DNA from: Lewinellaceae bacterium
GTDB lineage: Bacteria; Bacteroidota; Bacteroidia; Chitinophagales; Saprospiraceae
Direction: 5' to 3'
Length of the DNA: 64,000 bases
Assembly: GCA_020636375.1 (NCBI GenBank)
Contig: JACJXZ010000024.1
Location: forward strand, 45,876-109,875
Positions within the stretch are counted from its first letter, which is position 1. Every line of letters begins with the position of its first letter. This document shows, piece by piece, positions 40,075 through 50,827 of this stretch. The translations under genes and the position numbers were made by a program. Under the pieces are notes generated by a model, which did no database searches, was not told the DNA's origin, and saw only the letters and a list, made by a program, of their open reading frames with translations.

Positions 40075-40133
40075 CTCATTCACTCATTCACTCATTCACT
40101 TATTCACTCATTCATTCATTCACTCACTCACTC
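40075..40133. repeat. ATTCACTC tandem array before thyA
   Basis: Seven to eight imperfect copies of ATTCACTC end 1 nt before the thyA ATG, so the array forms the whole ribosome-binding region; no Shine-Dalgarno is seen. Confidence 0.7.
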
Positions 40134-40134
40134 C

Positions 40135-41040
40135 ATGCGCCAATACCTGGACCTTCTGCAACACATCAAAGACAACGGCGTCCGCAAGAGCGACCGCACC
40201 GGGACGGGCACCCTCAGCGTGTTCGGTTACCAGATGCGGATGAACCTCCAGGAGGGCTTTCCTCTGCTGACCACCAAAAAAGTATATCTCCGGTCTGTCA
40301 TCCACGAGTTGCTCTGGATCCTGCGGGGAGACACCAACATCCGCTACCTCGTCCGCAACGGAGTAAACATCTGGAATGAATGGCCGTACCAGAACTGGCT
40401 GCGGGAAAGCGGCCAGGAAGCGCAATATCCGAAATACAGCGACGCCTGGAAAGAACAGATGAAAGTATTTGTCGACAGGGTGAAGGACGACGAGGCGTTC
40501 GCCCGCCAGTGGGGCGAGCTCGGGCCGGTGTACGGCCGCCAGTGGCGCGACTTCGAGGGCATCGACCAGATGGCGCAGGTGGTGGAAGCCATTAAGCGGA
40601 ACCCGGATTCGCGCCGCCACATCGTCTCGGCCTGGAACCCGAGGGACATACCGGTGATGGCCAAATCGGGCCTGCCCCCTTGTCATACGCTGTTCCAGTT
40701 CTACGTCGCGGAAGGGCGCTTGTCCTGCCAGTTGTACCAACGGTCGGCCGACGTATTCCTGGGCGTGCCCTTCAACATCGCTTCCTACGCGCTGCTGACC
40801 ATGATGGTGGCCCAGTCCTGCGGCCTGCAGCCGGGCGATTTCATCCACACCTTTGGCGATGTGCACCTCTATCTCAACCACCTCAGCCAGGCCAGCCTCC
40901 AGCTGAGCCGCGCCCCCCGGCCCCTGCCGGTGATGAAGCTCAATCCGGAAGTGAAAGGCCTGTTCGACTTCAAATACGAGGATTTTGACCTGCAGGGCTA
41001 CGGCCCGCACCCGCCCATACGGGCACAGGTGGCGGTTTAG
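40135..41040 (+). CDS. thyA: Thymidylate synthase ThyA
   Basis: 301 residues. Makes dTMP from dUMP using 5,10-methylene-tetrahydrofolate. Conserved segments: RTGTGTLSVFGYQMRMNLQE, FPLLTTKKV, HELLWILRGDTN, GPVYGRQWR, RRHIVSAWNP, the catalytic C183 in LPPCHTLFQFYV, QRSADVFLGVPFNIASYALL and HTFGDVHLYLNHL. The C-terminal Val (VAV) is in place. Cytosolic. Folate-dependent; folA is not next to it here. Its ribosome-binding region is a simple repeat array, which might influence expression (inference). Confidence 0.97.
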   Translation: MRQYLDLLQHIKDNGVRKSDRTGTGTLSVFGYQMRMNLQEGFPLLTTKKVYLRSVIHELLWILRGDTNIRYLVRNGVNIWNEWPYQNWLRESGQEAQYPKYSDAWKEQMKVFVDRVKDDEAFARQWGELGPVYGRQWRDFEGIDQMAQVVEAIKRNPDSRRHIVSAWNPRDIPVMAKSGLPPCHTLFQFYVAEGRLSCQLYQRSADVFLGVPFNIASYALLTMMVAQSCGLQPGDFIHTFGDVHLYLNHLSQASLQLSRAPRPLPVMKLNPEVKGLFDFKYEDFDLQGYGPHPPIRAQVAV

Positions 41041-41272
41041 GGCCTTGATTTTGAAATTTCACCCCGTGCGGGGAGCGCAATTTGAAATTAAAGCACAAGA
41101 GCAGCGGCTGAATTTGAAAATATCGTAAAATTTATATCTGTTCATGGGTTGTTATATAGAATAATCCATGGGCAGAAGCGGAAAGGAAAGAACGATCCTT
41201 ACCCGGCAATACCTGTACAAAACCGACCGTTGTTTAGACTCGATCTAAATAATTGCGGGATTTTGACTTTTA
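41041..41272. other. Leader of the act operon, non-coding
   Basis: Contains a TTTGAAATTTCACCCCGTGC palindrome (about 41050-41090), whose inverted relative lies inside the cupredoxin gene at 6962, and AT-rich sequence leading to the promoter. Confidence 0.45.
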
Positions 41273-41304
41273 TTGTTAAAAAATTAACACGAAAGTTATC
41301 TTTG
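41273..41304 (+). promoter_or_regulatory. Bacteroidota-type promoter of the act-cox operon
   Basis: TTG at 41273-41275, a 21-nt AT-rich spacer and TATCTTTG at 41297-41304 match the TTTG / TAnnTTTG consensus well. It lies about 60 nt before the actA ATG at 41365 and has no competitor in the region. Confidence 0.6.
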
Positions 41305-41364
41305 CGCTGACAAAGAAATGACACTCAAGTATTGACGAAATTATATATAAAATAGCACCACGAG

Positions 41365-42813
41365 ATGACATTCAAGCAGTTGATTAGCCGATTTTCGCTC
41401 CTTCTCGTCCTGGCGCTGTTCTCCTTCCCTGCCATCGCCCAGGATGGCCAGCAGGGGGCGGCTGCCGAGGCCCCGGCGCCCGCCGGAGAGGCCAACATCG
41501 ATGAGGGAAAGACGCTTTTCCGGAACTACTGTGCCACCTGCCACAATAAGAACATGAAGGATAACCTGACCGGCCCCGCCCTCGGCGGCGTGGAAGAACG
41601 CTGGACAGATTATCCGCAGGAAGACCTCTACAAATGGATCCGCAACTCCCAGGCCATGATCAACGAGGGCCACCCCCGTGCTGTGGAACTGTGGAACGAG
41701 TGGAAGCCTACGGTGATGAACAACTTCAACCTCACCGACCAGGAGATCGCCAACATCCTCGCCTACGTGGATTATGTGTACACGGGCAAGGACCAGGTCG
41801 CGCAGGGGCCGGCAGCCGGGCCGCAGCAGGCCGTGGAAAAGCCGAACAACACCCCGCTCTTCATCGCCCTGGCCGTCATCCTCGCCGTCCTCTCCGTCGT
41901 GCTGGCCCGCATCGTAGCCAACCTCAACTACATGGTTCAGGTGCGCGAAGGCAATGCGCCGGCCCGCCGCAAGACGCTGGTGGAAATCCTGACCAGCAAA
42001 GGGCTGATCGCTTTCCTCATCTTTGCCGTAGTGGTGCTCGGCGGTTACAAAACAGTCGACAACGCCATCATGCTGGGCCGCCAGCAAGGGTACGCGCCGG
42101 AGCAGCCCATCAAGTTCTCCCACGCTACCCACGCCGGCCTCCAGAAGATCGACTGCCAGTACTGCCACGACGGCGCCCGCCGCTCCAAGCATTCCGTCAT
42201 CCCCGCCGCCAATACCTGCATGAACTGCCATGCCGCGATCAAGGTGGGCTCCACCTACGGAACTGCCGAGCTGAGCAAGATCTACGCCTCCATCGGCTGG
42301 AACCCCAACACGGACTCCTACATCGAGAACTACGATGAGATGAGCCAGGCGGACATCGAGCAAATCTTCAAAAAATGGATCGGCGATTCCTACGTCAAGG
42401 AAAAAGGCAGCCTGGATGCCGCCGGCGAAAAGATGATCGAAGACCAGTGGGACGGCATCGTCACCTCGCTGACCAACGAAACCAAGGACAAAATCCAGGG
42501 CCCGATCGAATGGGTCCGCATCCATAACCTGCCCGACCACGCCTACTTCAACCACGCCCAGCACGTTTCCGTGGGCAAGGTGGAATGCCAGACCTGCCAC
42601 GGGCCGGTCGAGGAAATGGCAGTGGTCCAGCAGTACTCCCCCCTCTCTATGGGCTGGTGTATCAACTGCCACCGCCAGACCGAAGTGCAGTTTGCCGGCA
42701 ACGAGTACTATAAGGCTTACGAGAACTACCACGAGGAGATCGCCAACGGAGAACGCGAGAAGGTGACCGTCGAGGAGATCGGCGGCCTCGAATGCCAGAA
42801 ATGCCACTATTGA
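41365..42813 (+). CDS. actA: ActA: multiheme cytochrome c subunit of alternative complex III
   Basis: 482 residues. Signal-like start, then a mono-heme class I domain (YCATCH, 56-60), two membrane helices (about 164-186 and 212-228), and a periplasmic five-heme domain with CQYCH 264-268, CMNCH 285-289, CQTCH 408-412, CINCH 432-436 and CQKCH 477-481. ACIII takes electrons from menaquinol and passes them to cytochrome oxidase. The characterised ActA I recall has five hemes; the sixth, from the N-terminal domain, looks like an added cytochrome. First gene of the operon. Confidence 0.92.
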   Translation: MTFKQLISRFSLLLVLALFSFPAIAQDGQQGAAAEAPAPAGEANIDEGKTLFRNYCATCHNKNMKDNLTGPALGGVEERWTDYPQEDLYKWIRNSQAMINEGHPRAVELWNEWKPTVMNNFNLTDQEIANILAYVDYVYTGKDQVAQGPAAGPQQAVEKPNNTPLFIALAVILAVLSVVLARIVANLNYMVQVREGNAPARRKTLVEILTSKGLIAFLIFAVVVLGGYKTVDNAIMLGRQQGYAPEQPIKFSHATHAGLQKIDCQYCHDGARRSKHSVIPAANTCMNCHAAIKVGSTYGTAELSKIYASIGWNPNTDSYIENYDEMSQADIEQIFKKWIGDSYVKEKGSLDAAGEKMIEDQWDGIVTSLTNETKDKIQGPIEWVRIHNLPDHAYFNHAQHVSVGKVECQTCHGPVEEMAVVQQYSPLSMGWCINCHRQTEVQFAGNEYYKAYENYHEEIANGEREKVTVEEIGGLECQKCHY

Positions 42814-42898
42814 TGTATCCCCATCCGCCGTCGGAAGGCGGGATGGACTGGACGCGTATTTCCTCACGGAAACTTTCAGAATAAAGCCTAAAGAAAAA

Positions 42899-45800
42899 AT
42901 GAAAAATAAGAATAATGGTGTTTGGATCGGGGTAGACCAGCTTGCTAATACCCCCGAGTACAAAAAAGCCACCCGGCAGGAGTTCATTAATACCGAAGAG
43001 GTCATCGAGCAGGGCGCCAGCAGCCGCCGCGATTTTCTGAAATACCTGGGCTTCGGCATCGGCGCCGCCACCCTGGCCGCCAGCTGTGACATACCCGTCA
43101 AGCGCGCCATCCCCTACGTGGTCAAGCCCGACGAGATCGTCCCCGGCGTCGCTGCTTACTATGCCTCCAGCTTCGTGCAGGGCGGCGACTACTGCGCCAT
43201 CCTGGTCAAGACCCGCGAAGGGCGCCCCATCAAGATCGAAGGCAACAGCTTGTCGAAAGTGACCGGGGGCGGCACCAGCGCCCGGGCGCAGGCCAGCGTG
43301 CTGAGCCTCTACGACACCAGCCGCCTCGATGGCCCCTACCGCGTCTCCGAAGGGCGGATCGCTCTGCCGGACAACCGCAACAAGAAAGGGCCCTCCTGGG
43401 CAGAGATCGACCAGGAGATCACGGGCAAGCTCAGCGCCGGCGCCCGCATCCGCATCGTGGCCAATACCATTATGAGCCCGACGACGAAAAAGGTGCTGGA
43501 AGACTTCAGTGCCAGGTTCCCGAACACGGAAGTCCTGATGTACGACCCCGTCTCCAGCTCCGCCATCCTGGAAGCCAACCAGCAGAGCTTCGGCCAGCCG
43601 GTCGTGCCCGGCTACCGCTTCGACAAGGCCCAGGTGATCGTCAGCTTCGACGCCGACTTCCTGGGCACCTGGGTCTCTCCGGTGGAATTCGCCGCCCAGT
43701 ACGCCAAAGGGCGCAAGCTGGACGACGTGAAGAACCCGAAGATGTCCCGCCACATCCAGGTGGAAAGCCACGTGAGCCTGACCGGCTCCAATGCCGACAA
43801 CCGGATCATGGCCAGGCCGTCGGAGCAGGGCGCCGCCATCCTGGCGCTGCACAACGCCCTGGCAGGCAAGGCCGGCCGCGGCGCTGCCTCCGGCCCGCAG
43901 CTGGATGCGGAAAAAACCGCCAAGATCCAGAAGGTGGCCGATGAACTCTGGCGCCACCGCGGCGAATCCCTGGTCGTCTCCGGGTCCAACAACCTGGGCG
44001 AGCAAATCCTCGTCAACGCGATCAACGACATGCTCGGCAACTACGGCAGCACGATCGACTTCGCCAGCGCGTCGATGCAGCGCCAGGGCATGGACAAGAA
44101 TATCCAAACCCTCATTAAAGATATGAATGCCGGCAGGGTGGACGCCCTGTTCGTCATGGACGGCGCCAACCCGGCCTACGATGTGCCCAACGCCGCCCAG
44201 TTCCGCGAGGGCTGCGCCAAGGTGGCCCTGAAGGTCTCCTTCGCCGGCGTGCCCAACGAAACGGCCCTGCTCTGCGATTACATCACGCCCACCCACCACT
44301 TTCTGGAAAGCTGGGGGGATGTGGAGCCGAAACGCGGGCACTACAGCCTGATCCAGCCGGCCATCGCGCCCATCTTCGCTAATGTGGGCCGCCACGGCAC
44401 CCGCCAGGCCGAAGAGAGCCTCCTGCGCTGGGCCGGCGCCGGCATGGACGCCCCGGCCGCTCCGGCACCGGATACGGCTGCCGCTGCGCCCGCCGCCGAG
44501 AGCCCCATCTGGAAAAAAACGGTGGCAGATACCGGCCACTTCTATTACGAATACCTCCGCAAACACTGGGAAGAAAAGTTCTTCCCGCAGCAGTCGGACT
44601 TTGCAACCTTCCAGCATTTCTGGGACAGCACCCTGCACGACGGCGTCTTTGAGGCGCCGCAGGCCGCTATCCAGGTGGCCTTCTCCGCCGACGTGAACGA
44701 CGCAGCCAAGCGCATCCGCCAGCCCAACAGCAACGCCGGGGCACTGGAGGTCTCCTTCTACGAGACCGTCAATATGGGCAGCGGCGTTTATGCCAACAAC
44801 CCCTGGCTGATGGAAATGCCCGACCCGGTCAACCGCTGCTCCTGGGGCAACTACCTGGGTATCCCCGTTTCCTGGGAGGGCGGCAACGACTACGTCGCCT
44901 TCATGGGCCTCAACCCCAACGAGATCAAGGGCAAAGCCGACATGGTCAACGTTACCGTCGGCGGCATGGAGAGCACCTGCACCGTGGTGCGCCAGTTCGG
45001 CCAGATGCCGGGCACCTTGTCGCTGGCTATCGGCTACGGCCGCGAACAGACCGGGATGATGGGCCGCGCCCTCGGCAATAAGGTCGGGACCAACGTCTAC
45101 CCCTGGCTGTCGCTCGACAATAACGGCAACGTGCAGTACTACGCCACCGTCGAAAGCGTCTCCGAACCGGTTGGGGTGGACGACGAGTTCGCCTGCGTGC
45201 AGTACCACCACGCCATGGGCCTGAAAGCCGAAGACCCGGCATCCGGCGAAGTGATCAACGTGGACGAAAAGACCGCCATGACCCTGGGCGAAGGATACCA
45301 GGGAGGCATCACCAACCGGTCCATCATCTTCCAGGGCCGCCTGGACGAACTGGATGAACTGGTCCACCACATCGAAGAGCACCGCGCCGAGGCCGGCAAC
45401 CTCAACTCCAAGACGCTTTATCCGTACGAAGAATACAAAGAAGAATTCTACAGCCAGGGCCACCACTGGGTCATGCACGTCGACCTCGGCGCCTGCATCG
45501 GCTGCGGCGCCTGCCAGGTGGCCTGCATCGCCGAGAACAACGTCCCGGTCGTCGGCAAGCGGGAAGTGTCCCGCCACCACGAGATGACCTGGCTGCGCAT
45601 CGACCGCTATTTCTACGGGGATTTCGAAAACCCCAACGTGGTCTACCAGCCGCTGATGTGCCAGCACTGCGACAACGCCCCCTGCGAGAACGTCTGCCCG
45701 GTGGCCGCCACCAACCACAGCTCCGAAGGACTCAACCAGATGACCTACAACCGCTGTATCGGTACGCGCTACTGCGCCAACAACTGCCCCTATAAGGTGC

Positions 45801-46225
45801 GCCGCTTCAACTGGCTGGACTATACCACCGCCGACCTCTTCGGCGCCAACGAAGTGGAGGTGAACGGCGAATCCCTGCCTTTCGGCGCCGACAACCTCAC
45901 CCGGATGGTGCTCAACCCGGACGTGACGGTGCGGTCCCGCGGCGTGATCGAAAAGTGCAGCTTCTGCGTGCAACGCATTCAGGAAGGCAAACTGACCGCC
46001 AAGCGCGAAGGCCGCCGCCTGGCAGATAATGACATCAAGACGGCCTGCCAGACGGCCTGCCCGACCGGCGCCATCGTCTTTGGCGACAGCAACAACAAGG
46101 AGGGTACAGCGACCAAAAAGATGGACAACCCCCTCAACTACCTGGCCCTGGAAGAGATCAACGTGCGGTCTTCCGTCACCTACCAGGCCAAAGTGAACAA
46201 CCGCAGCGAAGAGCTGGATGCATAA
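42899..46225 (+). CDS. actB: ActB: molybdopterin-type plus iron-sulfur subunit of alternative complex III
   Basis: 1108 residues. A twin-arginine type signal SSRRDFLKYLGFGIGAATLA (R43/R44) and a following Cys (AASC) suggest Tat export and perhaps lipid anchoring. The first 800 residues resemble a molybdopterin oxidoreductase, but such ActB domains lack the cofactor in known complexes. The C-terminal third is an NrfC/PsrB-like ferredoxin domain with four Cys clusters starting C866 (GACIGCGACQVAC), then MCQHCDNAPCENVC, RCIGTRYCANNCP and KCSFC..TACQTACPTGAI, giving [3Fe-4S]/[4Fe-4S] centres. Gap to actC 75 nt. Confidence 0.94.
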   Translation: MKNKNNGVWIGVDQLANTPEYKKATRQEFINTEEVIEQGASSRRDFLKYLGFGIGAATLAASCDIPVKRAIPYVVKPDEIVPGVAAYYASSFVQGGDYCAILVKTREGRPIKIEGNSLSKVTGGGTSARAQASVLSLYDTSRLDGPYRVSEGRIALPDNRNKKGPSWAEIDQEITGKLSAGARIRIVANTIMSPTTKKVLEDFSARFPNTEVLMYDPVSSSAILEANQQSFGQPVVPGYRFDKAQVIVSFDADFLGTWVSPVEFAAQYAKGRKLDDVKNPKMSRHIQVESHVSLTGSNADNRIMARPSEQGAAILALHNALAGKAGRGAASGPQLDAEKTAKIQKVADELWRHRGESLVVSGSNNLGEQILVNAINDMLGNYGSTIDFASASMQRQGMDKNIQTLIKDMNAGRVDALFVMDGANPAYDVPNAAQFREGCAKVALKVSFAGVPNETALLCDYITPTHHFLESWGDVEPKRGHYSLIQPAIAPIFANVGRHGTRQAEESLLRWAGAGMDAPAAPAPDTAAAAPAAESPIWKKTVADTGHFYYEYLRKHWEEKFFPQQSDFATFQHFWDSTLHDGVFEAPQAAIQVAFSADVNDAAKRIRQPNSNAGALEVSFYETVNMGSGVYANNPWLMEMPDPVNRCSWGNYLGIPVSWEGGNDYVAFMGLNPNEIKGKADMVNVTVGGMESTCTVVRQFGQMPGTLSLAIGYGREQTGMMGRALGNKVGTNVYPWLSLDNNGNVQYYATVESVSEPVGVDDEFACVQYHHAMGLKAEDPASGEVINVDEKTAMTLGEGYQGGITNRSIIFQGRLDELDELVHHIEEHRAEAGNLNSKTLYPYEEYKEEFYSQGHHWVMHVDLGACIGCGACQVACIAENNVPVVGKREVSRHHEMTWLRIDRYFYGDFENPNVVYQPLMCQHCDNAPCENVCPVAATNHSSEGLNQMTYNRCIGTRYCANNCPYKVRRFNWLDYTTADLFGANEVEVNGESLPFGADNLTRMVLNPDVTVRSRGVIEKCSFCVQRIQEGKLTAKREGRRLADNDIKTACQTACPTGAIVFGDSNNKEGTATKKMDNPLNYLALEEINVRSSVTYQAKVNNRSEELDA

Positions 46226-46300
46226 ACAGAACATACGGGATTTGGGCCGTAAAGCCGGCCCCGGACACCCAATTAATAAACTTATAACGCTTCAACTATA

Positions 46301-47719
46301 ATGAGTGCAGTAGTATCCCCGATACGCGAACCGCTGATCGAAGGTGGAAAAACCTACCATCAGATCACCGAGGATATTTGTTCGCCGACTGAAAGCGCCC
46401 CTAATGCCGCCTGGGTAATCGCCTTTATTATATCCGTGGCGGCCCTGTCCTTCTACGTCTTCTGCGTGGCCTGGACCGTCTGGGTGGGCATCGGCAGCTG
46501 GAACCTGAACCGCACCATAGGCTGGGGATGGGACATCACCAACTTCGTCTGGTGGATCGGGATCGGCCACGCCGGAACGCTGATCTCCGCCATCCTGCTC
46601 CTCTTTCGCCAGAAATGGCGCACCGGGGTGAACCGCGCCGCAGAGGCCATGACCATCTTCGCCGTCATGTGCGCCGGCCAGTTCCCCCTCATCCACATGG
46701 GGCGCCTCTGGCTGGGTTTCTTCATCTTCCCTTACCCGAACACCCGGGGGCCGCTGTGGGTGAACTTCAACTCGCCGCTGCTGTGGGACGTGTTCGCTAT
46801 CTCGACCTACTTCACCGTGTCCCTCCTGTTCTGGTACACCGGCCTGGTGCCGGACTTCGCCACCATCCGCGACCGCGCCAAGGGGATCCGCAAGAAGATT
46901 TACAACTTCCTGTCCTTCGGCTGGACCGGCTCTGCCAAGCACTGGCAGCGCTTCGAGAGCCTTTCGCTCGTTCTCGCCGGCCTGGCTACGCCCCTGGTGC
47001 TTTCCGTTCACACCATCGTATCCTTCGACTTCGCCACCTCTGTGATTCCGGGCTGGCACACGACCATCTTCCCGCCCTACTTCGTCGCCGGGGCCATCTT
47101 CTCCGGCTTCGCCATGGTGCAGACCCTGATGGTGATCACGCGTAAGGTGCTGAAGCTGGAACAGTATATCACCCTGGGCCATATCGAGAGCATGAACAAG
47201 GTCATCCTGGTGACCGGCACGATCGTGGGCGTTGCCTACCTGACGGAGCTGTTCATCGCCTGGTACTCCGGTTATATCTACGAGCAATACGCTTTCTACA
47301 ACCGGGTGATGGGGCCGTATTACTGGTCGTACATCGGAATGATGTCCTGCAACGTGTTGTCGCCCCAGATTTTCTGGTGGAAGAAGATGCGCCGCAGCAT
47401 TTTCGTGACGTTTGTCATGTCCATCTTTGTAAATATCGGCATGTGGTTCGAGCGCTTCGTGATCATTGCCACCACCCTGGCCCGCGACTACCTGCCTTCC
47501 AGCTGGAGCTACTACACGCCGACCTGGGTAGAGGTGGGCCTGTTCATCGGCACGCTGGGGCTGTTCTTCACCTTGTACCTGATCTTCGCCCGCACGGCGC
47601 CGGTTGTGGCGGTGGCGGAAGTGAAGGCCATCCTGAAGTCTTCCGGCGACCAGTATCTCGAGCCCAACGCCAGGCATTCCGCCGAGGTGGTGAAAAAGGA
47701 ACTGGAACCTCAGGCTTAA
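46301..47719 (+). CDS. actC: ActC: NrfD/PsrC-like membrane quinol-binding subunit
   Basis: 472 residues with about ten membrane helices. NrfD-like signature segments: 'NRTIGWGWDITNFVWWIGIGHAGTLISAIL', HMGRLWLGFFIFPYPNT, 'SVHTIVSFDFATSVIPGWHTTIFPPYFVAG' and NIGMWFERFVIIATTLARD. Together with ActF it forms the membrane part of ACIII and carries a menaquinol site; a proton route through it has been proposed for the family. Coupled within the operon (gap to actD 39 nt). Confidence 0.95.
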   Translation: MSAVVSPIREPLIEGGKTYHQITEDICSPTESAPNAAWVIAFIISVAALSFYVFCVAWTVWVGIGSWNLNRTIGWGWDITNFVWWIGIGHAGTLISAILLLFRQKWRTGVNRAAEAMTIFAVMCAGQFPLIHMGRLWLGFFIFPYPNTRGPLWVNFNSPLLWDVFAISTYFTVSLLFWYTGLVPDFATIRDRAKGIRKKIYNFLSFGWTGSAKHWQRFESLSLVLAGLATPLVLSVHTIVSFDFATSVIPGWHTTIFPPYFVAGAIFSGFAMVQTLMVITRKVLKLEQYITLGHIESMNKVILVTGTIVGVAYLTELFIAWYSGYIYEQYAFYNRVMGPYYWSYIGMMSCNVLSPQIFWWKKMRRSIFVTFVMSIFVNIGMWFERFVIIATTLARDYLPSSWSYYTPTWVEVGLFIGTLGLFFTLYLIFARTAPVVAVAEVKAILKSSGDQYLEPNARHSAEVVKKELEPQA

Positions 47720-47758
47720 GAGAACAAAAAAATTATCGATCCTTCAATTCGCTATACA

Positions 47759-48289
47759 ATGAGCAACCAAAATAAAGATGTGCTGTACGGCTTATACGAT
47801 GACGAGCAAGTGCTGCTGAAAGCCGTCGACAAGGCCAACGCGGGCCATCTGGAAATCATGGACGTTTTCACCCCATTTCCGGTCCACGGGCTGGACCCCA
47901 AGCTGGGGCTGGAGGAGAGCCGCCTGCACATTGCCGGCTTTGTTTTCGGCGCCCTTGGCACCCTGACCGCTTTCCTGTTCATGACCTGGGTGTTCACCCG
48001 CGACTGGCCGATCATCTTCGGAGGCAAGCCCTACTGGTCGGTGCCGGCCTTCATCCCCATCACGTTCGAGCTGACGGTACTGTTCGCCTCGGTCGGGATG
48101 GTGGTGACGTTCTACACCATCTGCGGCATGGCGCCCGGCATAACCAACCCCACGCTCGACGACCGCATCACGGATGACAAATTCTGTATTGCGTTCGACG
48201 TGACCGGTGCGGAAGAAGCGCAAAAAGACAAGCTGAAGGGCTTCTTCACTGCCTCCGGCGCTTCCGAGGTGAACATGAAGACAATTTAG
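47759..48289 (+). CDS. actD: ActD: DUF3341 membrane subunit of alternative complex III
   Basis: 176 residues. N-terminal cytosolic domain LYGLYDDEQVLLKAVDKANA, HLEIMDVFTPFPVHGLD, then two membrane helices (GFVFGALGTLTAFLFMTWVF and FELTVLFASVGMVVTFYTI) and a cytosolic tail. This is the standard DUF3341 layout; it packs against the NrfD-like subunits. After its stop comes a 115-bp palindromic element before actE. Confidence 0.93.
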   Translation: MSNQNKDVLYGLYDDEQVLLKAVDKANAGHLEIMDVFTPFPVHGLDPKLGLEESRLHIAGFVFGALGTLTAFLFMTWVFTRDWPIIFGGKPYWSVPAFIPITFELTVLFASVGMVVTFYTICGMAPGITNPTLDDRITDDKFCIAFDVTGAEEAQKDKLKGFFTASGASEVNMKTI

Positions 48290-48296
48290 TAGTGAT

Positions 48297-48412
48297 TGAA
48301 AAATAAATTCGGCATTTTGAGTCAATGCCTGGTGGTGAAGGCCGATAGCCTCACCGGGACATTGGCCTCCGCCACCAGGCATTGACGTCGAACTTATTTT
48401 TTAAATAAACCA
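48297..48412. repeat. Palindrome between actD and actE
   Basis: GTCAATGCCTGGTGG (48321-48335) pairs exactly with CCACCAGGCATTGAC (48373-48387); the outer arms TTGAAAAATAAATTCG and CGAACTTATTTTTTAA pair imperfectly. It shares its outer word (TAGTAGTGATT.AAAAA) with 59387-59505. Located inside the operon, it could stabilise or attenuate the transcript. Confidence 0.75.
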
Positions 48413-48428
48413 AGTTCAACATAAAGGG

Positions 48429-49343
48429 ATGAAAAACTTGAAACATATATTCCTGGCGATCGCTGCCGCCATTATTCTGTACTCCTGCTCCCCGGCGGAC
48501 AAGAACTTCCCGGGCAGCGAATACATGCCGGATATGGGGCACTCCATTGCCCAGGAAGCCAATGCTTTTAACTACTATCATTACAACACCTGGGACAGCG
48601 CCAGCACCATCCGGCTGAAGGAACTGGCCTATCCGGGCCTGCCGGTGGAGGGCACCGTCCCGCGCGGATATGCCGGGGTATACTTCGCCGCCGACAAGGG
48701 CGAGGCCGCCCGGGATGTAGTCGGCCGGCTTCGCGGCGCGGGCGACATCAACACCATCGCCGTGCCGGTCAACGGCCACGTGCCCTACTATTACTCCGAT
48801 ACCGAGGAGGAGCGCATCCGGGCGACCAACGAGATCATCGCCAACCCGTTCCCCATCACCGCTGCCGGGCTGGAGCGGGGCAAAGAGCTGTACACCATCT
48901 TCTGCGGCATCTGCCACGGCGAGAAAGGCGACGGCCTGGGATACCTGGTCAGCGACGCCAACCCCAACGTCAAGTACCCGGCGGCGCCGGCCAACTTCCT
49001 GCTCGACGCATTCGTCGAATCGTCCAACGGGCGGTACTACCACAGCATCATGTATGGAAGGAACGTGATGGGGTCCTACAAAGACAAGATTTCCTACGAG
49101 GAGCGCTGGCAGGTGATCCACTATATCCGCTCCCTGCAGGCGAAGGATAAGAAACTGGAATACAGCGAGCAGGCCAATACCCTGAACCCGGCCTTCGGGG
49201 TTCCGGGCAGCCAGGTGGCAACGCTGGCGGAGACCGTCTCCGACCAGGATGCCGCTCCGGAAGCCGCGCCGGCTGAAGGAGAAGGAACCGGCACTCCGGA
49301 AGAGGGAAGCCACGGCGGCGACAGCAGCCACGGCAGGAAGTAA
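48429..49343 (+). CDS. actE: ActE: mono-heme cytochrome c lipoprotein subunit
   Basis: 304 residues with lipobox YSC (C20), so it is anchored in the membrane. Heme motif C159-G-I-C-H163 in FCGICHGEKGDGLGYLV, with a methionine in RNVMGSYKDKISYEERW as the likely axial ligand. ActE accepts electrons from ActA/ActB and hands them to the oxidase. The C-terminal 55 residues are a disordered Glu/Ala/His-rich tail (AAPAEGEGTGTPEEGSHGGD). Confidence 0.93.
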   Translation: MKNLKHIFLAIAAAIILYSCSPADKNFPGSEYMPDMGHSIAQEANAFNYYHYNTWDSASTIRLKELAYPGLPVEGTVPRGYAGVYFAADKGEAARDVVGRLRGAGDINTIAVPVNGHVPYYYSDTEEERIRATNEIIANPFPITAAGLERGKELYTIFCGICHGEKGDGLGYLVSDANPNVKYPAAPANFLLDAFVESSNGRYYHSIMYGRNVMGSYKDKISYEERWQVIHYIRSLQAKDKKLEYSEQANTLNPAFGVPGSQVATLAETVSDQDAAPEAAPAEGEGTGTPEEGSHGGDSSHGRK

Positions 49344-49385
49344 GAGAACAGCTGAAATCGACAAAACTTCAAACAAAGGTATACA

Positions 49386-50690
<1,305 letters not shown>

Positions 50691-50701
50691 TGCCGGGCCA
50701 T

Positions 50702-50728
50702 CCTTGTTTAGATGAATTCTAAACAAGG
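50702..50728. promoter_or_regulatory. Hairpin between actF and coxB
   Basis: CCTTGTTTAG (50702-50711) pairs with CTAAACAAGG (50719-50728), a 10-bp stem with a 7-nt loop, 12 nt after the actF stop. There is no T-run after it, so it may be a processing or attenuation site that separates ACIII from oxidase gene expression. Confidence 0.5.
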
Positions 50729-50827
50729 AAAAGGAGAAAGCAAAGCCGGCAGATGCTCTGTTATAAGGGTGTATTTTTACGAGCGAAAAGCTCGATGTTC
50801 AATAACATATAAACTAGCACAGAAATA

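Noticed and set aside
42662..46234. A 1190-codon open frame on the minus strand opposite actB
   Set aside because: Its sequence is low-complexity Val/Gly/His/Asp, typical of the antisense of GC-rich coding DNA, while the plus strand encodes an unmistakable ActB.
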